A stretch of 64,000 nt of DNA from positions 1 to 64,000 of the forward strand of contig CAKOOV010000001.1 in NCBI GenBank assembly GCA_934098435.1, read 5' to 3'. The stretch comes from an uncultured Bacilli bacterium (GTDB lineage Bacteria; Bacillota_I; Bacilli_A; RF39; UBA660). Below are positions 6,128 to 15,354 of the stretch, one piece after another (position 1 is the stretch's first letter; each line of letters starts with the position of its first letter). The notes below the pieces were generated by a model. It ran no database searches and was not told the DNA's origin. It saw only the letters and a list, made by a program, of their open reading frames with translations. The position numbers and the translations under genes were made by a program.

Positions 6128-8938
6128 TTATAATACTTGTTTTAGATATTTACCTGTATAGGATGCACCATTTTTAGATACTTCTTCAGGAGTACCTGTA
6201 GTAACAACAGTTCCTCCTTTATTTCCTCCTTCTGGTCCTAAATCAATTATATAATCCGCTACTTTAATAACATCTAGATTATGTTCAATTATTATTACAG
6301 TATCGCCATTATCTACGATTTTTTCTAATATTACTAATAATTTTTTAATATCATCTTGATGAAGTCCAGTAGTAGGTTCATCTAGTATAAATACTGTTTT
6401 TCCAGTAGGCTTCTTTTGCAATTCTTTGGCTAATTTTACACGAGCGGCTTCTCCTCCAGATAGTGTTGGAGCACTTTGGCCTAAGCGAACATAGCCTAAT
6501 CCAACATCATGTAATACTTTTAGTTTATTTAATACTTTTGGATGATTTTCAAAGAATTCCATGGCTTCATCTACTCTTAGATTTAATACATCATAAATAT
6601 TTTTATCTTTATATTTTATTTCTAATGTTTCACTATTATATCTAGTTCCATTACATACTTCACATGGTACATATACATCTGGTAAGAAATGCATTTCTAT
6701 TTTCTTTACGCCATCTCCCCAACAGGCTTCACATCTTCCTCCTTTGACATTAAAACTAAATCTACCTTTATCATAGCCTCTTATTTTAGCTTCTTTTGTT
6801 TCTGAGAAAATGTCTCTTATGTCGTCAAATACTCCGGTATAGGTTGCAGGATTAGATCTTGGTGTTCTTCCTATTGGAGCTTGTGATATTTGAACTACTT
6901 TATCAACATTGTCTAGTCCTTTTATCTCTTTATACTTTCCTGGTTTATCTTTGGAACCATAAATATTTTGAGCCAATGCTTTATATAATATCTCATTTAT
7001 TAGGGTTGATTTTCCGCTTCCTGATACTCCTGTAATTAGAGTCATTGTTCCTAATGGTATTTTTACATTTATATTCTTTAAGTTATTTTCTTTTGCTCCT
7101 TTTATTTCTAAATATTTTTTATTGCCTTCTCTTCTTTTAGTGGGAACTTCTATTTTTTCGATTCCTTTTAGATATTTTCCTGTTAAACTATTTGGATTAT
7201 CCATTACTTCTTTTGGAGTACCCGCTGCAACAACTGTTCCGCCATGTTCTCCTGCGCCAGGACCAATATCTATTAGATAATCTGCTTGTAACATTGTATC
7301 AGTATCGTGTTCTACAACTATTAATGAATTACCTAAGTCACGCATTTCTAATAAGGAATTTATTAATTTTTGATTATCTCTTTGATGGAGTCCTATACTT
7401 GGTTCATCTAATACATAAAGTACTCCTGTTAATCTTGAACCTATTTGAGTCGCTAATCTTATTCTTTGACTTTCACCACCGGATAGTGTTCCTGCTTCTC
7501 TTGATAGTGATAAATATCCTAGTCCGACATTATTTAAGAAATTTAGTCTTGATGATATTTCTTTTACTACTGATGATGATATTTCTGCTTGTTCCTTAGT
7601 TAACTTCAGATTACTTATGAATGTTTTTAGTTCATCTATTGACATACATGTTACTTCATAGATATTTTTATTATTTATAAGAACGTTTAGTACTGATTCT
7701 TTTAGTCTTGAACCTTTACAAGTAGGACATGTTAATTCTGTCATATATCCTTCTATCCATTCTCTTATCCATGTACTTTTGGTTTCAATATATCTTCTTT
7801 CTAAATTAGTTATTATACCTTCATAATAACTTGTTGTTTTTCTAGTATTTCCATTTTTTGATTTATAATTAAATGTTAGTGGTTCTTTTGTTCCATATAA
7901 TATTATATCTAATTCTTCTTTAGTTAAATCTTTTATTTTTTTGTTTAAATCGATATTATAATGTTTTGCTACAGTATCTAATTCTGTATACATAATACTT
8001 GATTCTTCATCTAGATTTATTGGTTTGATTGCTCCTTCTAATATTGATTTGTTTTTATCAGGAATAACTAGATCAACATCTATTTTATATTTTACTCCTA
8101 TACCTTTACAATCAGGACAAGCCCCATAAGGAGCATTGAAAGAGAATATTCTTGGTTCTAATTCTTCTAGGGAATAATTACAGTATGGACAAGCATAGTC
8201 TTCTGATAAAATTATTGGTTCTCCTCCTATTACATCTATAATTACTTTACCCTTGGCTAAATTAGCAGATGTTTCTAATGATGAATATAATCTACTTCTT
8301 ATTCCTTCTTTTATTATTAATCTATCTATTATTACTTCTATGTTATGTTTTTTATTTTTTTCCAATTCTATATCTTCAGATAAATCTTTTATTTCATTAT
8401 CTACTTTTACTCTTACGTAGCCTTCTTTTCTTAATTTTTCGAATAAATCTTTAAAGGTTCCTTTTTCTCCTTTTACAATAGGAGATAATATCATTATTTT
8501 GGTATTTTCTTCTAATGATAAAACTCTATTTGTCATTTCTTCTATGGACTGTGATGTTATTGGAATATGATGGTTAGGACAATATGGAATTCCTACTCTG
8601 GCAAATAATAATCTTAAATAGTCATATATTTCTGTTACGGTGCCAACGGTACTACGGGGATTTTTATTAGTTGTTTTTTGATCTATTGATATGCTAGGTG
8701 ATAACCCTTCAATTACATCTACATCTGGTTTAGTGCTATTACCTAAAAATTGTCTTGCATAAGCTGATAGGCTTTCTACATAGCGTCTTTGCCCTTCGGC
8801 ATAAATTGTATCAAAAGCAAGAGAGGATTTTCCACTTCCTGATACTCCTGTCATTACTACTAATTTATTTTTAGGTATTTCTATATCTATATTTTTTAGG
8901 TTGTTTTCTCTTGCACCTTTTATTATTATTTTATCCAT
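6128..8938 (-). CDS. uvrA: UvrABC excinuclease subunit A
   Basis: UvrA (936 residues, normal length) is the damage-sensing ATPase of nucleotide excision repair; a UvrA2 dimer loads UvrB on damaged DNA. The N-terminal Walker A is GVSGSGKS at 31-38, with a second GVSGSGKS in the C-terminal half. ABC signatures LSGGESQR and LSGGEAAR are present. Both zinc modules are visible, CPYC...CPDC and CEAC...CEVC. AGGAGG site before the ATG. It stands alone with its own promoter and a LexA-like site, which would fit SOS induction; uvrB is not in the window. Confidence 0.98.
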   Translation of the reverse strand: MDKIIIKGARENNLKNIDIEIPKNKLVVMTGVSGSGKSSLAFDTIYAEGQRRYVESLSAYARQFLGNSTKPDVDVIEGLSPSISIDQKTTNKNPRSTVGTVTEIYDYLRLLFARVGIPYCPNHHIPITSQSIEEMTNRVLSLEENTKIMILSPIVKGEKGTFKDLFEKLRKEGYVRVKVDNEIKDLSEDIELEKNKKHNIEVIIDRLIIKEGIRSRLYSSLETSANLAKGKVIIDVIGGEPIILSEDYACPYCNYSLEELEPRIFSFNAPYGACPDCKGIGVKYKIDVDLVIPDKNKSILEGAIKPINLDEESSIMYTELDTVAKHYNIDLNKKIKDLTKEELDIILYGTKEPLTFNYKSKNGNTRKTTSYYEGIITNLERRYIETKSTWIREWIEGYMTELTCPTCKGSRLKESVLNVLINNKNIYEVTCMSIDELKTFISNLKLTKEQAEISSSVVKEISSRLNFLNNVGLGYLSLSREAGTLSGGESQRIRLATQIGSRLTGVLYVLDEPSIGLHQRDNQKLINSLLEMRDLGNSLIVVEHDTDTMLQADYLIDIGPGAGEHGGTVVAAGTPKEVMDNPNSLTGKYLKGIEKIEVPTKRREGNKKYLEIKGAKENNLKNINVKIPLGTMTLITGVSGSGKSTLINEILYKALAQNIYGSKDKPGKYKEIKGLDNVDKVVQISQAPIGRTPRSNPATYTGVFDDIRDIFSETKEAKIRGYDKGRFSFNVKGGRCEACWGDGVKKIEMHFLPDVYVPCEVCNGTRYNSETLEIKYKDKNIYDVLNLRVDEAMEFFENHPKVLNKLKVLHDVGLGYVRLGQSAPTLSGGEAARVKLAKELQKKPTGKTVFILDEPTTGLHQDDIKKLLVILEKIVDNGDTVIIIEHNLDVIKVADYIIDLGPEGGNKGGTVVTTGTPEEVSKNGASYTGKYLKQVL

Positions 8939-8977
8939 AGTATTCCTCCTTTTAATTTTGTTTTTCTGTGCAATAAT

Positions 8978-9027
8978 AATATATCACAGCAAATTTAGTA
9001 AGTCAATATTCTTACGTACATTTGTTT
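8978..9027 (-). promoter_or_regulatory. uvrA promoter with LexA-like upstream site
   Basis: Minus strand: TTGACT (9006-9001), 17-base spacer, TATATT (8983-8978). Nine bases upstream of the -35 is AAACAAATGTAC (9027-9016), 11 of 12 bases identical to the site before the BRO-N remnant. uvrA is SOS-controlled in many bacteria; LexA binding here is inferred. Confidence 0.55.
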
Positions 9028-9043
9028 ATATTTTTTTGTAAAT

Positions 9044-9063
9044 AAAAAAAATGCTAATTAGCA
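9044..9063 (-). terminator. terminator of the 9066 gene
   Basis: Short palindrome TGCTAATTAGCA (9052-9063), followed on the minus strand by eight T. Confidence 0.55.
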
Positions 9064-9065
9064 CT

Positions 9066-9470
9066 TTAATTTAAATGTAATTCTCCTGGTGATACTGTCT
9101 TTATACCTTCAGCAGTAGACCATGGATTGTTTACTAGTTTTTTTACAGGACCAGTATATTCTTTTTTTTCTTCTTCAATTATTGGCTCATTAGAATAATT
9201 ATTTATTGGTTCTAATGGATGATTAATTAAGTCTTGTTTTACTAGTGGTATTGCTTCTTTTCTATATATACTTGCTTCTTGTGGATTATTTATTGACTCT
9301 TTTTGGATATTCGGAGACTTCTCCTCTAAAGGTAATTCTTCCGCTACTTCTAATTTTTTATTAGGCATTAAACTCTGAAGATATTCATTTAATGCATATA
9401 GACCATCATCATTAACTATTTTTTCTATTAATTTTAATTTATCATTTTCTGGTAACTTTATATCTTCCAT
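9066..9470 (-). CDS. acidic, mostly disordered protein of unknown function
   Basis: A 134-residue protein with a GGAGG site. The first 45 residues look helical (LKLIEKIVNDDGLYALNEYL). The rest is rich in Glu, Pro, Asn and Lys and probably unfolded, ending near a short motif KKLVNNPWSTAEG. There is no membrane segment or known domain. It shares a general plan, short helical head then long disordered tail with one isolated tryptophan motif, with the 11226 gene, but I cannot show homology. It lies downstream of the sigma-factor gene. Confidence 0.6.
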   Translation of the reverse strand: MEDIKLPENDKLKLIEKIVNDDGLYALNEYLQSLMPNKKLEVAEELPLEEKSPNIQKESINNPQEASIYRKEAIPLVKQDLINHPLEPINNYSNEPIIEEEKKEYTGPVKKLVNNPWSTAEGIKTVSPGELHLN

Positions 9471-9536
9471 AGTACGCCTCCTAACAAGTATATTGTATAT
9501 TAATTTTTGATAAATGTAAATGTTTTAATTGTATAT

Positions 9537-10073
9537 TTAGTTAATTTTACATAAATTTGATATTTTATTTTTTATTCTATTATTTATATTGTATACAGTT
9601 TTTATACAATTGTCGGTTATTTGTGATATTTCTTCTATTGTAAAATTTTGTTCCTTCATTGTAAATACTAATTCTTCTTTCCAAGTTAACTCATTTATTA
9701 TTTTTCTTTTTAATTCATTATAGTTTGATACTTCAAAAAATAATTGTTCTGGATTGTATCTATTATCTTGAAAATCTTGTTCATTATCTGTTTTTATTGA
9801 TTCTTGATATATTTTATCTTTTTTATTATTTACTTTTCTTAAGTAATTTAATAATGTTCTGTCAATTGTTTTATTTAAATAAGCTGGGGAACTATTATCT
9901 TCGGAATATTTTGATATTGATTTATAAATTGATAATGTTATTTCGTTTTTTAAATCATCATCAAATAAATTATTATAACCCGTAAATAAATATATTTTTC
10001 TATTTATTAAATTATTATATTTTTTATATATAGTTAATGTTTTTTCTATATTATTTTCTTGAATGGTTTGCAT
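9537..10073 (-). CDS. sigH: sigma-70-type factor, probably a divergent SigH
   Basis: A 178-residue protein with a sigma region-2-like part (FDDDLKNEITLSIYKSISKY) and a C-terminal region-4-like HTH (FTIEEISQITDNCIKTVYN). It starts at the last base of rlmB, in the order mrnC-rlmB-sigma. In Bacillus the order is mrnC-rlmB-yacP-sigH, so position points to SigH, the stationary-phase/sporulation-onset sigma. Sequence match to SigH is weak (shared NPE and EEIS/K-N-R spacing) and yacP is missing. It could instead be another ECF-like sigma. The symbol rests mainly on synteny. Confidence 0.55.
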   Translation of the reverse strand: MQTIQENNIEKTLTIYKKYNNLINRKIYLFTGYNNLFDDDLKNEITLSIYKSISKYSEDNSSPAYLNKTIDRTLLNYLRKVNNKKDKIYQESIKTDNEQDFQDNRYNPEQLFFEVSNYNELKRKIINELTWKEELVFTMKEQNFTIEEISQITDNCIKTVYNINNRIKNKISNLCKIN

Positions 10074-10780
10074 TAATTGCCTCTAGAACGAGATATCTCC
10101 GATAAAAATATACCACAAGCTACGGAAGCGTTTAAGCTATTTACTGTTCCTATCATTGGTATTTTGGCTAAATAGTCACAGTTTTTGCCTACTAAATTAC
10201 TTATTCCCTTTCCTTCGTTGCCTATAACAATTGCTATTTTTGTCTTGTAATCTATTGTTGTATATGGTACACCTTCCATGTCAGTTCCCACTATCCAATA
10301 ACCATAATTTTTTAATTTTTCAATGGCATTATTGATATTTGATACTTTGATTATTTTCATTTTTTCTATAGTTCCTACTGAAGTTTTTACTACAGTACTT
10401 GTTATATCTACAGATCTATCATTTGGTATTATTATTGCATCTACTCCAAAAGCCTCACTTGAACGTATTATGGCACCAAAATTATGTGGATCTTCTAAAT
10501 GATCTAATATTACGATAAGAGGATATTCTTTATTTATATTTGGTACTATTTCATCTAGAGTATATGTTTTTATATCTTCTATATCTAATATAATTCCTTG
10601 ATGTAATCCTTTACAAATTTTATCTAACTCATGATTATCTAATAGTTTTATTTTTATATTTCTTTTTTCTATTAAATCTAGTATTTCTTTATCTTTAAAC
10701 TTTGTACTTAAATATATTTTATTTATTTTATCATTTGTTTTTAGTTTTTCTATTGCTACATTTTTTCCATATATTAACAT
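10073..10780 (-). CDS. rlmB: 23S rRNA 2'-O-methyltransferase RlmB (SpoU family)
   Basis: A 235-residue SPOUT enzyme that methylates the 2'-O of G2251 (E. coli numbering) in 23S rRNA. It has the N-terminal substrate-binding domain and the knotted SPOUT domain with its three motifs: LDHLEDPHNFGAIIRSSEAF, IVIGNEGKGIS and IPMIGTVNSLNASVACGI. The start overlaps the last base of mrnC and the end overlaps the sigma gene start, so translation is likely coupled. The order matches the Bacillus cysS-region cluster. Confidence 0.93.
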   Translation of the reverse strand: MLIYGKNVAIEKLKTNDKINKIYLSTKFKDKEILDLIEKRNIKIKLLDNHELDKICKGLHQGIILDIEDIKTYTLDEIVPNINKEYPLIVILDHLEDPHNFGAIIRSSEAFGVDAIIIPNDRSVDITSTVVKTSVGTIEKMKIIKVSNINNAIEKLKNYGYWIVGTDMEGVPYTTIDYKTKIAIVIGNEGKGISNLVGKNCDYLAKIPMIGTVNSLNASVACGIFLSEISRSRGN

Positions 10781-11151
10781 TATTTCACCTCTATTAAATT
10801 TAATATTTCTTCTAATCTATCTTTATTATTTATATATAAATCTCCTAATAATGCTTCAAAACCTGTTGATAATTTATAGGTTATAATATCTGTATTTTTT
10901 GGATGGTTATTATTTTTATAATTTCTTCCTCTTTTTATGATTTCTTGTTCTTCTTCAGTTAAATAATTATTTTCTATTAAATAGTTTAATGCTCTTACTT
11001 CTCCTTTAGCAGATACATACTCTATAATTAACTTTTGTAATTTATTAGAATCATTAATTCCTTCTTTAATTAGTTTTTCTCTAATATATAGTGAATAAAC
11101 TGCATCTCCTAAAAGAGCTAAAACTTGAATATTTATTGTTTTTGTATTCAT
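10780..11151 (-). CDS. mrnC: Mini-ribonuclease 3
   Basis: A 123-residue RNase III domain without the dsRNA-binding domain, as in Mini-III, which matures 23S rRNA ends in Bacillus. The LALLGDAVYSLYIREKLI signature near residues 10-27 carries the catalytic acidic residue, and FEALLGDLYI near 100-110 the second one. GAGGT ribosome site. First gene of the mrnC-rlmB-sigma run. Confidence 0.93.
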   Translation of the reverse strand: MNTKTINIQVLALLGDAVYSLYIREKLIKEGINDSNKLQKLIIEYVSAKGEVRALNYLIENNYLTEEEQEIIKRGRNYKNNNHPKNTDIITYKLSTGFEALLGDLYINNKDRLEEILNLIEVK

Positions 11152-11225
11152 ACAACTACCTCAATTCTTTCTTGTTATTATATATTATTTATTTGTTAAA
11201 GTCAACTAGGTAAAAATAAAAACAG

Positions 11226-11804
11226 CTAAGCTGCTTTATTATAATTTTGTTCAAATTGTCCAAACATACTTGGTCCTTGTATATTTTGATTTGTTTGTAC
11301 TTGTTGATTGCCAGTTATTGGTATTTGATTTGGTACTGATTCTCTCTGGGGACCAAAGAATTGTCCATTTGATACTGGTACTTCGAAGTTTTGATTACCA
11401 GCTGACATGTTATTGAAATTATCGGTTGTAGCCATTAAATTATCCCCCATTGGTTCCCATAAATTGCCAGTAAAATTAATTGGATTGTTATTTATGTTGT
11501 TTTGATTAATGTTATTTGTATTTGCCTGCTCTATTTTAGGTAATTCAAAACTTGGCACTTGTTGAATTGGTGTGCCATTTGCTACCATTGGTTCTGATAC
11601 TGGTGGTAGTGGTGAAACTACTGGTTCATTTACTGCTGATGGAATTGGTTCAACATTTGATAATGTTGGTTCAGATACAACAGGTCCACCTATATTATAT
11701 TTGCTTTCTAATTCGATATCTAATTTTTTTATTGTTTCATAACTTGGGTTTTCTATTAAACTGGTTGCTATATGATCTAATTCTTCTTTAGTAAGATACT
11801 TCAT
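11226..11804 (-). CDS. Pro/Asn/Gln-rich disordered protein of unknown function
   Basis: The start is placed at 11804 because AAGGGG lies 7 bases before that ATG; an ATG 6 bases earlier is too close to it. The product has about 192 residues. A short helical head (KYLTKEELDHIATSLIEN) is followed by a long tail rich in Pro, Val, Asn and Gln, with a single NLWEPMGD motif near the middle. No signal peptide or membrane segment. Compare the 9066 gene for similar layout. The role is unknown. Confidence 0.6.
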   Translation of the reverse strand: MKYLTKEELDHIATSLIENPSYETIKKLDIELESKYNIGGPVVSEPTLSNVEPIPSAVNEPVVSPLPPVSEPMVANGTPIQQVPSFELPKIEQANTNNINQNNINNNPINFTGNLWEPMGDNLMATTDNFNNMSAGNQNFEVPVSNGQFFGPQRESVPNQIPITGNQQVQTNQNIQGPSMFGQFEQNYNKAA

Positions 11805-11870
11805 ATACATACCCCTTTCTATTATAAATAAATTATAATATAATTTCTTTGAAAAGTAAATATCTTTTCT

Positions 11871-13061
11871 TTAAATTGTATTATTTGTATGTTTTATTTC
11901 TTGCCAGCCTAAATCTTTTTTTGTTATTGCTATATATAAACAATAAATATAACTTAATAGATAGAATGGATTATATAATGTTAATAATATTTTCGATACT
12001 TTTATATCTAGTTTATCTTCTTCATTTCGTATAATTATATAAGTAAATAACATTAAGCATAAATATACCAATAAAATTATTATTATAAAACAAATAATAA
12101 ATCTTTTTAGACTAGTAGTACTATCTATTAAAAGTAATAAGTCTCCTATAATAAGGGTTATTAATGGATTTACTCCTATTAAGGCTGTTATTTTTGAAGC
12201 ATAATTTTTATCTTTTTTTGATATACTTTTTCTGATTTTATGTATATAATTTCTTCTGGCATCGAAGTAACCTTTTACCCAACGTGATCTTTGAGTTATT
12301 GTTACGTCAAAACTTTCTGGTTGTTCATCATAGTATATGGCACTATCATTATATGTTGTTGTTAGATTATTTAAGATACTATATAAACTTAGTTCATAAT
12401 CTTCTGTTAAGGAATTAAATGGAAATCCTTTCCATGATTCTATTATTGTTCCTTTAATATAATATCCTGTACCTGAAATGATAAGATTATTAGTATATTT
12501 TGATTTTCTTTTGTTTCCAATTGTATTTATCATGGAAAATGTTAAAGCTGATGCTGCTGATACTAGGTTTTTACTATTTTTAGTATTTCTATAGCCTATT
12601 CCTATATCATATCCTTCATCAAAGCTTTTAGTCATTTCTTTGATGTAATTTTTATCTAAAATATTATCAGCATCAAAGATAAAGTAAGCATCATATTTTT
12701 TATTACTTTTTAGTATTTCTTTGATAGCATCATCTAGAGCAAAGCCTTTTCTTTTTTTATTTAAGTTTTTACGATATACGATTGTCATTTTATGCTTTTC
12801 TACAATTGATACTGTCTTATCTTTTTTTGTTTCTACTATTACATAAACGTCTTCAGGCTTTATTTTCTTAGTCTGATTTTCAATACTAATAAGTAGTTTT
12901 TCAATAACTAATGATTCATTTCTAGCAGGGATTAATATTGCATAGTTATGGCCATTTTTTTCTTTTTGTGGATAATTGGTATTTTTTTTCATTATTAAAT
13001 ATTTATATAATAATGTTAAAATGGATATTGTTATTATTATTTCGCTTATTATTCTTATCAT
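11871..13061 (-). CDS. membrane family-2 glycosyltransferase
   Basis: A 396-residue protein with an N-terminal membrane anchor (about 5-23), a GT-A catalytic domain and three C-terminal membrane segments (about 300-390). Processive GT2 motifs are in order: ILIPARNES, FIFDADN (the DxD), LTEDYEL (the TED base) and QRSRWVKG (QxxRW). Such enzymes make and export a beta-linked polysaccharide or modify a membrane lipid; the product here cannot be told. It overlaps the upstream membrane gene by 4 bases and is translated with it. Confidence 0.85.
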   Translation of the reverse strand: MIRIISEIIITISILTLLYKYLIMKKNTNYPQKEKNGHNYAILIPARNESLVIEKLLISIENQTKKIKPEDVYVIVETKKDKTVSIVEKHKMTIVYRKNLNKKRKGFALDDAIKEILKSNKKYDAYFIFDADNILDKNYIKEMTKSFDEGYDIGIGYRNTKNSKNLVSAASALTFSMINTIGNKRKSKYTNNLIISGTGYYIKGTIIESWKGFPFNSLTEDYELSLYSILNNLTTTYNDSAIYYDEQPESFDVTITQRSRWVKGYFDARRNYIHKIRKSISKKDKNYASKITALIGVNPLITLIIGDLLLLIDSTTSLKRFIICFIIIILLVYLCLMLFTYIIIRNEEDKLDIKVSKILLTLYNPFYLLSYIYCLYIAITKKDLGWQEIKHTNNTI

Positions 13062-13738
13062 TTTATCACCATATTCGTATAACTTTTTTTCATTCTTTCA
13101 TCTGTATATATTTTATCTAAAAATTCACCATAATGTGTTATCGGTTTATAACCATCATGTCTTAATCCCATTCTTATACATGCACTAAATGATAAAAACA
13201 TGTCAATGGTTATTAATACCAATAATATATAATATATTTTATTGCCTATATTATATGGTAGCGACTCTATTTTATTTGAAACAAATGGATATATATATAC
13301 CATTAATATGTAACATAGTAAGCCCCAAAAGAGCATATATGGTATAGTCGTCCTTCCATTTATATTTAATAAATATGTGCTGTAATCCCACGATGTTGTC
13401 CCTGTAAATGTTTCTTGAAGAAAACTTATTAAATATTCGAATGTGCCCCCTATTAAAGAGCCTAATAAAAAATATTGATATTTTTTGTGGTCTTTTAAGG
13501 ATAATAGATATACCATTATGCATGCTCCCCAACCATATATTGGTGATAATTCAAAATATAATAGTCCTCTTTTGGTACTATAATTTATTATGCCTTCATT
13601 TATATATCCTTTACAAATAAATAATAAGTCTTCATAGAGACAGCCTATGAAGCTAAATATTACAAATATTAAAAATATTTTTTTAAAGCACAGTCCGTCA
13701 GCAAATCTTTTTTCATTTGTTACTACTTTTTCTTCCAT
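13058..13738 (-). CDS. putative membrane protein of the CmpB/ABC type IV permease-like family
   Basis: A 226-residue protein with about five or six membrane segments and the motifs of PF06541: FSFIGCLYEDLLF near the N-terminus, then RGLLYFELSPIYGWGACIMV, then FEYLISFLQETFTGTTSWDYS. Despite the family name no ATPase partner is present. The gene starts after a TAGGAG site, 18 bases after yqeH on the same strand, and overlaps the glycosyltransferase start. A role in export or modification of the glycosyltransferase product is inference from this overlap. Confidence 0.75.
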   Translation of the reverse strand: MEEKVVTNEKRFADGLCFKKIFLIFVIFSFIGCLYEDLLFICKGYINEGIINYSTKRGLLYFELSPIYGWGACIMVYLLSLKDHKKYQYFLLGSLIGGTFEYLISFLQETFTGTTSWDYSTYLLNINGRTTIPYMLFWGLLCYILMVYIYPFVSNKIESLPYNIGNKIYYILLVLITIDMFLSFSACIRMGLRHDGYKPITHYGEFLDKIYTDERMKKSYTNMVIK

Positions 13739-13756
13739 AATTACTCCTATTTTTAT

Positions 13757-14731
13757 TTAGATTAGATTATCTCTTATATATATATTTACATCATATTTTG
13801 TATATATATTTATCTTACTTCTTTTGGTTAATTTTATAAAGCAAAAATCTTCTATTACTATATCTTTATTTTCTTCTATGTTGAATTCTTGTTTAATATT
13901 ATTTTTTAATGTATTGTTAGTGAGATGGGCTTTTACTATATTTATATTATTGGCTATATATATTGTTATATTGTTATCACCTAAAAAGTCTACTCTTAAT
14001 TTATTGTCTATTATTAATGAATTATTTCCTCTTAATTGATAACTTCTTGGTTTTATTTCTTTTTTAGGAGTTATCTTTTTTATTTCTTTTTGTGATAAAT
14101 CATTTAATATTGAACCTTTGCTTAGTAATCCAGGCGTGTCTATTATTTTTAAATTATTTATATTTAATTCTATTTTATTTAATGTTGTTGATGGATAAAT
14201 ACTTGTTGTTACCTCTATATTACTATCAGTGTAATTTTTTATTATTTTATTTATTAGTGTAGATTTTCCTGAGTTAGTCATTCCTACAAAATAGACTTCT
14301 TTATTATTACTATATTTTTTTATTTTACTCATTAAATTATCTAAATTATAATTTTTTATAGTGCTTATTACTTCTATATCTTTATAATTCGATGTCATCT
14401 TTGATATATAGTTTATTAATTTATAGTCTTTTACTGATTTTGGTAGCAAATCTTTTTTTGTTAAAACGATTATAACATTATTAAATTTTTCTATATATTC
14501 TAGATTTAAATTTAATACTGATGTTAGGTATACTACCAAAGAGTCACTAGGAATGTTATCTAATATATTTTGATAATCTTTATTATTTAATGTTACTTCC
14601 TTATATTCTCCATAGTATTTTAATTTAAAACATCTTTCACATATTTCTTTATTTATATCTTCTACATAACCTTCAATATGTTTATCTTTGGTCTGAAGGG
14701 GTATTCCACAACCAATACATTTTTTAATCAT
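13757..14731 (-). CDS. yqeH: ribosome biogenesis GTPase YqeH
   Basis: A 324-residue, circularly permuted GTPase needed for 30S subunit assembly. The N-terminal treble-clef zinc site is CIGC...CERC. G motifs appear in permuted order: LTKKDLLP (G4), FVGMTNSGKSTLIN (G1), DTPGLL (G3). The 3' half is somewhat short for the family (Bacillus YqeH is about 366). It overlaps yqeG by 8 bases, the same pair order as in Bacillus. Confidence 0.93.
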   Translation of the reverse strand: MIKKCIGCGIPLQTKDKHIEGYVEDINKEICERCFKLKYYGEYKEVTLNNKDYQNILDNIPSDSLVVYLTSVLNLNLEYIEKFNNVIIVLTKKDLLPKSVKDYKLINYISKMTSNYKDIEVISTIKNYNLDNLMSKIKKYSNNKEVYFVGMTNSGKSTLINKIIKNYTDSNIEVTTSIYPSTTLNKIELNINNLKIIDTPGLLSKGSILNDLSQKEIKKITPKKEIKPRSYQLRGNNSLIIDNKLRVDFLGDNNITIYIANNINIVKAHLTNNTLKNNIKQEFNIEENKDIVIEDFCFIKLTKRSKINIYTKYDVNIYIRDNLI

Positions 14732-15245
14732 AATATTCTCCTAATTTAAATATGCCTTTCTTGGTCATTTTTTTTATTTCTTTTTTCTCAATGATACGAT
14801 ATATTTTCGTTAGTGGCATATCAATATCTGACATTGGGTTTACTAAAATTGTAGTTATTCCTACTCTATTTCCTCCTAATATGTCAGTTACTAGTTGGTC
14901 CCCTATGATGGCTACTTCTGATATATCATAATTATAGTTTTTTAATACTTTTAAAAATTTTGCTCTTCTTGGCTTTTGCGCACTATAGCAGCAATCTACA
15001 TTTAATTCTTTTTTAAATCTTTCTAATCTTGATTTTGGGGAATTAGAAAATATTATTACTTTGAAGTTTTGTTCTTTTAAAGTATCAAATAACTTAGCCA
15101 ACTTTTTGGTTGGGGTTTTGTCTACATATGGAACACATGTATTGTCTAAATCAAATAAAATACATTTTATACCATTTTCTTTTAATTTGTTATAATTTAT
15201 CATATAAATACTTTTTTGATATATATCTGGATAAAAATTATTCAT
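14724..15245 (-). CDS. yqeG: YqeG-family HAD phosphatase
   Basis: A 173-residue HAD-superfamily hydrolase with DLDNT (nucleophile motif, about residue 32), IIFSNS (motif II Ser) and IGDQLVTDILGGN (motif IV acids). YqeG proteins are predicted phosphatases, some acting on phosphatidylglycerophosphate. Paired with yqeH as in Bacillus. GAGGTGG ribosome site. Divergent from sigK, with about 110 bases between. Confidence 0.9.
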   Translation of the reverse strand: MNNFYPDIYQKSIYMINYNKLKENGIKCILFDLDNTCVPYVDKTPTKKLAKLFDTLKEQNFKVIIFSNSPKSRLERFKKELNVDCCYSAQKPRRAKFLKVLKNYNYDISEVAIIGDQLVTDILGGNRVGITTILVNPMSDIDMPLTKIYRIIEKKEIKKMTKKGIFKLGEYYD

Positions 15246-15354
15246 GTTCCACCTCTTTTTAATTATACTTTATTTTCTTGGAAAAATAAAGTTATTTATA
15301 CTTATTTATATTTTTATTATTATTTGTTTGCATAAGTTTTATTAGGAGGGTTTT

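Noticed and set aside
7192..7599. Long ORFs antisense to uvrA, prkC, murA, mnmE and other genes
   Set aside because: They have shadow composition (Leu/Phe/Ile-rich), no ribosome sites, and lie opposite clearly conserved genes.
11213..11235. Hairpin at the end of the 11226 gene as a terminator
   Set aside because: Only a 4-bp CAGC/GCTG stem; too weak to report as a feature.
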